In this document: positions 6,987 to 9,501 of the stretch, piece by piece
Layout: every line of letters starts with the position of its first letter
How positions within the stretch are numbered: the stretch's first letter is position 1
Assembly (NCBI GenBank): GCA_937983475.1
Contig: CALJZV010000188.1
Location: 1-9,501, forward strand
From: an uncultured Verrucomicrobiales bacterium
Lineage (GTDB): Bacteria > Verrucomicrobiota > Verrucomicrobiia > Limisphaerales > JACDHS01
DNA length: 9,501 bases
Direction of reading: 5' to 3'
Translations under genes and position numbers: made by a program
Notes under the pieces: model-generated
The model's input: only the letters and a program-made list of their open reading frames with translations
The model's database searches: none
What the model was told of the DNA's origin: nothing

Positions 6987-7993
6987 CTGTTCGGTGGTGA
7001 CTGGGAAATTTCCTCTCCCGGATAACGCAAGCCCCATTGAAGCCGCAGGCTGTCGAGCGTGGTCAATATGGAAAGGGTTTCATTCAACGGCATCACATCG
7101 CTTTCCAGTTTGCCCGAGTGAAGGCACGCCATGAACTCCGAGGCCTCATACTGGTAGCCGTTGCCATTAAACGGGCACTCCCAAAAGTCGTTTTTGAGGT
7201 TTTCGCGCATCAATGTCATGGCCGTTGAGCGCCACCACGGACTGTGCAACTTGATTCTCCCAAGCGTGCCAAGAATGGACGCCTCCTGGAAGGTGGTCAC
7301 TTCGATCGAGGCGTGCAGGACCGACAGCTGTCCCTCCGCGTGCCGCAGCACAATGCCCTCCTGCAGGTCCACCGGCGCGTCACCCAGTTTGGCCAGGCTC
7401 GCCGCCTCCGTGGGCGCGCCAAAAATCATCGAGGCCAAGGCCACCGGGTAAACGCCCACGTCCAGCAGGGCGCCGCCGCCCAGTGCCGGATCGAACAAGC
7501 GGCCCGCGGCATTGGCCTCGGCCCGAAACCCAAAATCCGCCGTCACCAGGCGAGGTTCGCCCAACACCCCGTCCGCCAGCAACCGTCGTAATTTGACCAT
7601 GACAGGTAAAAAGCGCGTCCACATGGCCTCCATCAACAGCAGTTTTCGCTCTCTCGCGCAGGCAATCATTTCCGCGGCCTGGCGGGCGTCCAGGGCAAAA
7701 GGCTTTTCGCACAGGACTGGCTTGCCGGCTCGGAGCGCCAGCAACGTGTTGTCGCGATGGCAGGAATGGGGCGTGGCCACATACACCGCGTCCACGGCCG
7801 GGTTGGCGACCAGTTCCTCATAACTGCCGTGCCGGTAGGTCACGTTGACTTGGTTGCCAACGGCCATGGCCTTCTCCCGGGAACGCGAGCCGACGGCGAG
7901 CAGCGCGGCGTCCGGCAGCGTGAGCAACGTCTCGGCAAATTTTTTGGCAATGGTGCCCGTGCCGATGATTCCCCAATGAGTGACAGGTCGCAT
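6983..7993 (-). CDS. Gfo/Idh/MocA-family NAD(P)-dependent oxidoreductase
   Basis: A 336-residue cytoplasmic dehydrogenase. The N-terminal Rossmann fold starts with WGIIGTGTIAKKF (glycine motif at residues 11-16). The family signature CEKPF follows, with the catalytic-type Lys97, then EAMWTRFLP (122-130) and GGGALLDVGVYPV (172-184) of the C-terminal substrate domain. These blocks are most like the dihydrodiol dehydrogenase/glucose-fructose oxidoreductase branch, which oxidises or reduces sugar or cyclic diol carbons with NAD(P); the substrate cannot be read from sequence. No signal peptide or Tat motif is present. It follows the esterase gene by 18 bp on the same strand, so it is probably the third gene of that operon. 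The ATG at 7991-7993 directly precedes the Rossmann fold, without an obvious Shine-Dalgarno. A role in handling 3-keto sugars together with the DUF1080 proteins is attractive but inferred. Confidence 0.93.
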   Translation of the reverse strand: MRPVTHWGIIGTGTIAKKFAETLLTLPDAALLAVGSRSREKAMAVGNQVNVTYRHGSYEELVANPAVDAVYVATPHSCHRDNTLLALRAGKPVLCEKPFALDARQAAEMIACARERKLLLMEAMWTRFLPVMVKLRRLLADGVLGEPRLVTADFGFRAEANAAGRLFDPALGGGALLDVGVYPVALASMIFGAPTEAASLAKLGDAPVDLQEGIVLRHAEGQLSVLHASIEVTTFQEASILGTLGRIKLHSPWWRSTAMTLMRENLKNDFWECPFNGNGYQYEASEFMACLHSGKLESDVMPLNETLSILTTLDSLRLQWGLRYPGEEISQSPPNS

Positions 7994-8011
7994 AACCAGT
8001 TTTTTCGGTAA

Positions 8012-9085
8012 TTATTTCAAGGTCTCATCCATTAGCCGGTAAGCAAGCTCGCGGACTTCCGGCGGGAAGTCATGCCCGCAATCCGGATGCGCCACGCGCA
8101 CGCCAGCTTGTTTGCCATAAAGGCAATACACGGGCCGGGCTGCCGCAAGAACCGCGTCCACGCTGCGCCATTTGAAATTGCTGTCGCCAGTGGGAGCGTT
8201 GACGAAAAACGGCCGCGGCGCAAGCGCGCCCACCACTTCATGAAAATCAAACGGGATTTTCTCCAGCGGATAACGCTGGAGTCCGGGCATGTAAAATTTG
8301 CTGGCCCAGCCCTCGATGTTCCCGTCCTTGTAATCGAGAAAGGAATCGAATCCGCAACTGGAAACAATCACTTGGATGCGCGGATCAAACACGGCCGTAA
8401 ACATGGCATTGTGGCCTCCCAGTGAATGGCCGATGGCCCCAATCCGGCCGCGCTTGACCTGCGGCAGGCTCTCCAGCAGGTCCATTCCGCGCACATTGTC
8501 CCAAATGGCCTTCATGGTCGTGCTCCGGTATCCGAGCGCATCCAGGTCAGGCCGGTAGCCGCCCATGAACGGATAGGCCGGCGCCAGCACCACGTATCCC
8601 CGGCGGGCCAACTCCCGTCCGTAATCCCGATTGGCCTTGCCACCCAGTCCGGCAACCGTCTTGGGGCCCAGCGTCAACTCAGTGGGGTGCAACGCCAGCA
8701 CAGCGGGGAGCCGCGTCCGTTTGTTCAAGGCCGCTTTGGGAAGCATCACATAGGCTGGCACGCGGTTGCCCGGTTCCGAGGCATAGCTGATGGATCGCAG
8801 CACGTAATCCCCGCAGTCCGTTTCTGATTCCACAGTCACATCCAGCGCGCATTGCTTTTCAGAGCCCGGCAGTTTTCCCATGACTTCCTCCATGCCGCGA
8901 AGAATCTCCGTCCGCCGCTTTTTCCACGCCAGGCGCGTCCGGCCCTGCGCGGCATGACCCTCGGCACTGCGATATTGCAACAGGTTGGATCGATCCAGTC
9001 TGGGAGGCGTGCTAATTTCCGCTCCAACGTCAGTCGCGAGCGTCAAGCCCAACACCGGAATCAAAAGTTGAAGAAACCGTTTCAT
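8012..9085 (-). CDS. Secreted alpha/beta-hydrolase esterase (acetyl xylan esterase/dienelactone hydrolase-like)
   Basis: A 357-residue secreted hydrolase. A type I signal peptide (KR, then LLIPVLGLTLA) precedes a likely cleavage site after VGA (residue 22). The alpha/beta-hydrolase core runs from about residue 108 (VPAYVMLPK) to the end. The catalytic triad is visible: Ser221 in GHSLGGH, Asp301 in NAPTGDSNF and His338 in HPDCGHDFP. HPTELTLGPKTVAG (133-146) probably forms the region near the oxyanion hole. Length and motifs fit the large secreted carbohydrate-esterase or DLH-like families of Planctomycetota/Verrucomicrobiota, which cleave acetyl or other ester groups from polysaccharides; the actual ester is unknown. 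The start is supported by AAAGG 9 nt upstream and by an ATGA overlap (9082-9085) with the upstream phosphatase gene, implying translational coupling. A peptidase of the same fold is a less likely reading. Confidence 0.9.
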   Translation of the reverse strand: MKRFLQLLIPVLGLTLATDVGAEISTPPRLDRSNLLQYRSAEGHAAQGRTRLAWKKRRTEILRGMEEVMGKLPGSEKQCALDVTVESETDCGDYVLRSISYASEPGNRVPAYVMLPKAALNKRTRLPAVLALHPTELTLGPKTVAGLGGKANRDYGRELARRGYVVLAPAYPFMGGYRPDLDALGYRSTTMKAIWDNVRGMDLLESLPQVKRGRIGAIGHSLGGHNAMFTAVFDPRIQVIVSSCGFDSFLDYKDGNIEGWASKFYMPGLQRYPLEKIPFDFHEVVGALAPRPFFVNAPTGDSNFKWRSVDAVLAAARPVYCLYGKQAGVRVAHPDCGHDFPPEVRELAYRLMDETLK

Positions 9086-9501
9086 GGCACAGAGCCTTTG
9101 GGCGGTTCAACCGTCGGCGAAACCAAACGGGGAATCTGCTTGTGTCCGGCAACCTCCTTCCAGGTGAAGGAACGGGCGACTTCAAGGCCGGAACCGACCT
9201 TGTATATCTCCAGCGTCACGGCGGGCTCAGCCGGGCGCGTGTCCACATCGAAAATCGCGTAAAATTTGCCGTCATTGTGGTGCAGGATGGCCTCGGCCTT
9301 GGGGCGCACCTGGGTGTTGTTTTTGCTCCCGATGGGGCCGCTGGTCACCTCGATCCATTTGTCCAGAACCTGGTAGGCAGCAGTGAAATGGCGGTCTCCA
9401 GACAGCAGCATGACCCCTTCAATTTTGTTGTCTTCAATAAATTGAAACAGCGCCCGTCGTTCCCGGTCATACATGGACCACGAGTCGTCGCTGCTGTGGG
9501 T
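9082..9501 (-). CDS. PhoD-like alkaline phosphatase, C-terminal part (N-terminus outside window)
   Basis: The last 139 codons of a gene whose start lies beyond the right edge. The frame is open to 9501, giving THSSDDSWS before the internal Met at 9472-9474, so that Met is not the start. The segment DDSWSMYDRERRALFQFIE followed by GVMLLSGDRHFTAAYQV matches the end of the PhoD metallophosphatase domain; GDRH carries metal-binding residues of the calcium/iron-dependent phosphodiesterase/phosphomonoesterase family. The following ITSGP-like block (EVTSGPIGSK) and the beta-rich tail ending EPPKGSVP are also typical. Family members are exported and release phosphate from esters. The stop overlaps the esterase start as ATGA, so it is the upstream gene of the operon visible here. 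The missing N-terminus prevents a check for a Tat signal or the other metal ligands. Confidence 0.88.
   Translation of the reverse strand, partial: THSSDDSWSMYDRERRALFQFIEDNKIEGVMLLSGDRHFTAAYQVLDKWIEVTSGPIGSKNNTQVRPKAEAILHHNDGKFYAIFDVDTRPAEPAVTLEIYKVGSGLEVARSFTWKEVAGHKQIPRLVSPTVEPPKGSVP

Noticed and set aside
1..9501. A new defence, mobile or phage-related system
   Set aside because: All sizeable genes fall into known metabolic or signalling families; there are no transposase, integrase, nuclease, toxin-antitoxin or CRISPR signatures, and no target-site duplications were seen.

Overview
The window looks like part of a chromosome from a heterotrophic bacterium of the Planctomycetota/Verrucomicrobiota type, with Verrucomicrobiota (Pedosphaera/Limisphaera-like) the better guess. 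This is inferred from gene content: tandem DUF1080 (3-keto-disaccharide hydrolase family) lipoproteins, a soluble multi-GAF/PAS histidine kinase, and a secreted esterase beside a Gfo/Idh/MocA oxidoreductase and a PhoD-type phosphatase. Coding DNA is fairly GC-rich by eye, and many starts lack a clear Shine-Dalgarno sequence. No rRNA, tRNA, insertion sequence, phage gene or CRISPR array is visible.

Left part (1-2750), all on the minus strand. Reading leftward, a perfect intrinsic terminator (2713-2747) insulates this block from the response regulator upstream of it. Then come two paralogous DUF1080 lipoprotein genes 33 bp apart (1916-2635, 1154-1882), a probable 63-residue membrane protein (836-1027), and the 5' part of a secreted protein made of about 65-78-residue repeats (1-775) that leaves the window.

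Middle (2784-6986), a divergent two-component pair: a NarL-type response regulator on the minus strand and a 1063-residue cytoplasmic hybrid-sensor-type kinase (GAF-GAF-PAS-GAF-PAS-HisKA-HATPase) on the plus strand. They share a 333-bp intergenic region holding a cluster of direct and inverted TTTTGC/GCAAAA elements, a candidate operator.

Right part (6983-9501), a minus-strand operon: the 3' end of a PhoD-like phosphatase gene, a secreted alpha/beta-hydrolase esterase joined to it by an ATGA overlap, and, 18 bp later, a Gfo/Idh/MocA NAD(P)-dependent oxidoreductase. The last gene ends tail-to-tail with the kinase gene, the two stop codons sharing one TTAA.

Functionally the window suggests breakdown of modified carbohydrates: secreted esterase and phosphatase to remove substituents, surface lipoproteins of the 3-keto-glycoside hydrolase family, and a sugar-type oxidoreductase in the cytoplasm, with a cytoplasmic sensor system between them. 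The common pathway is inference; no single gene fixes the substrate. I saw no convincing new defence or mobile system here.
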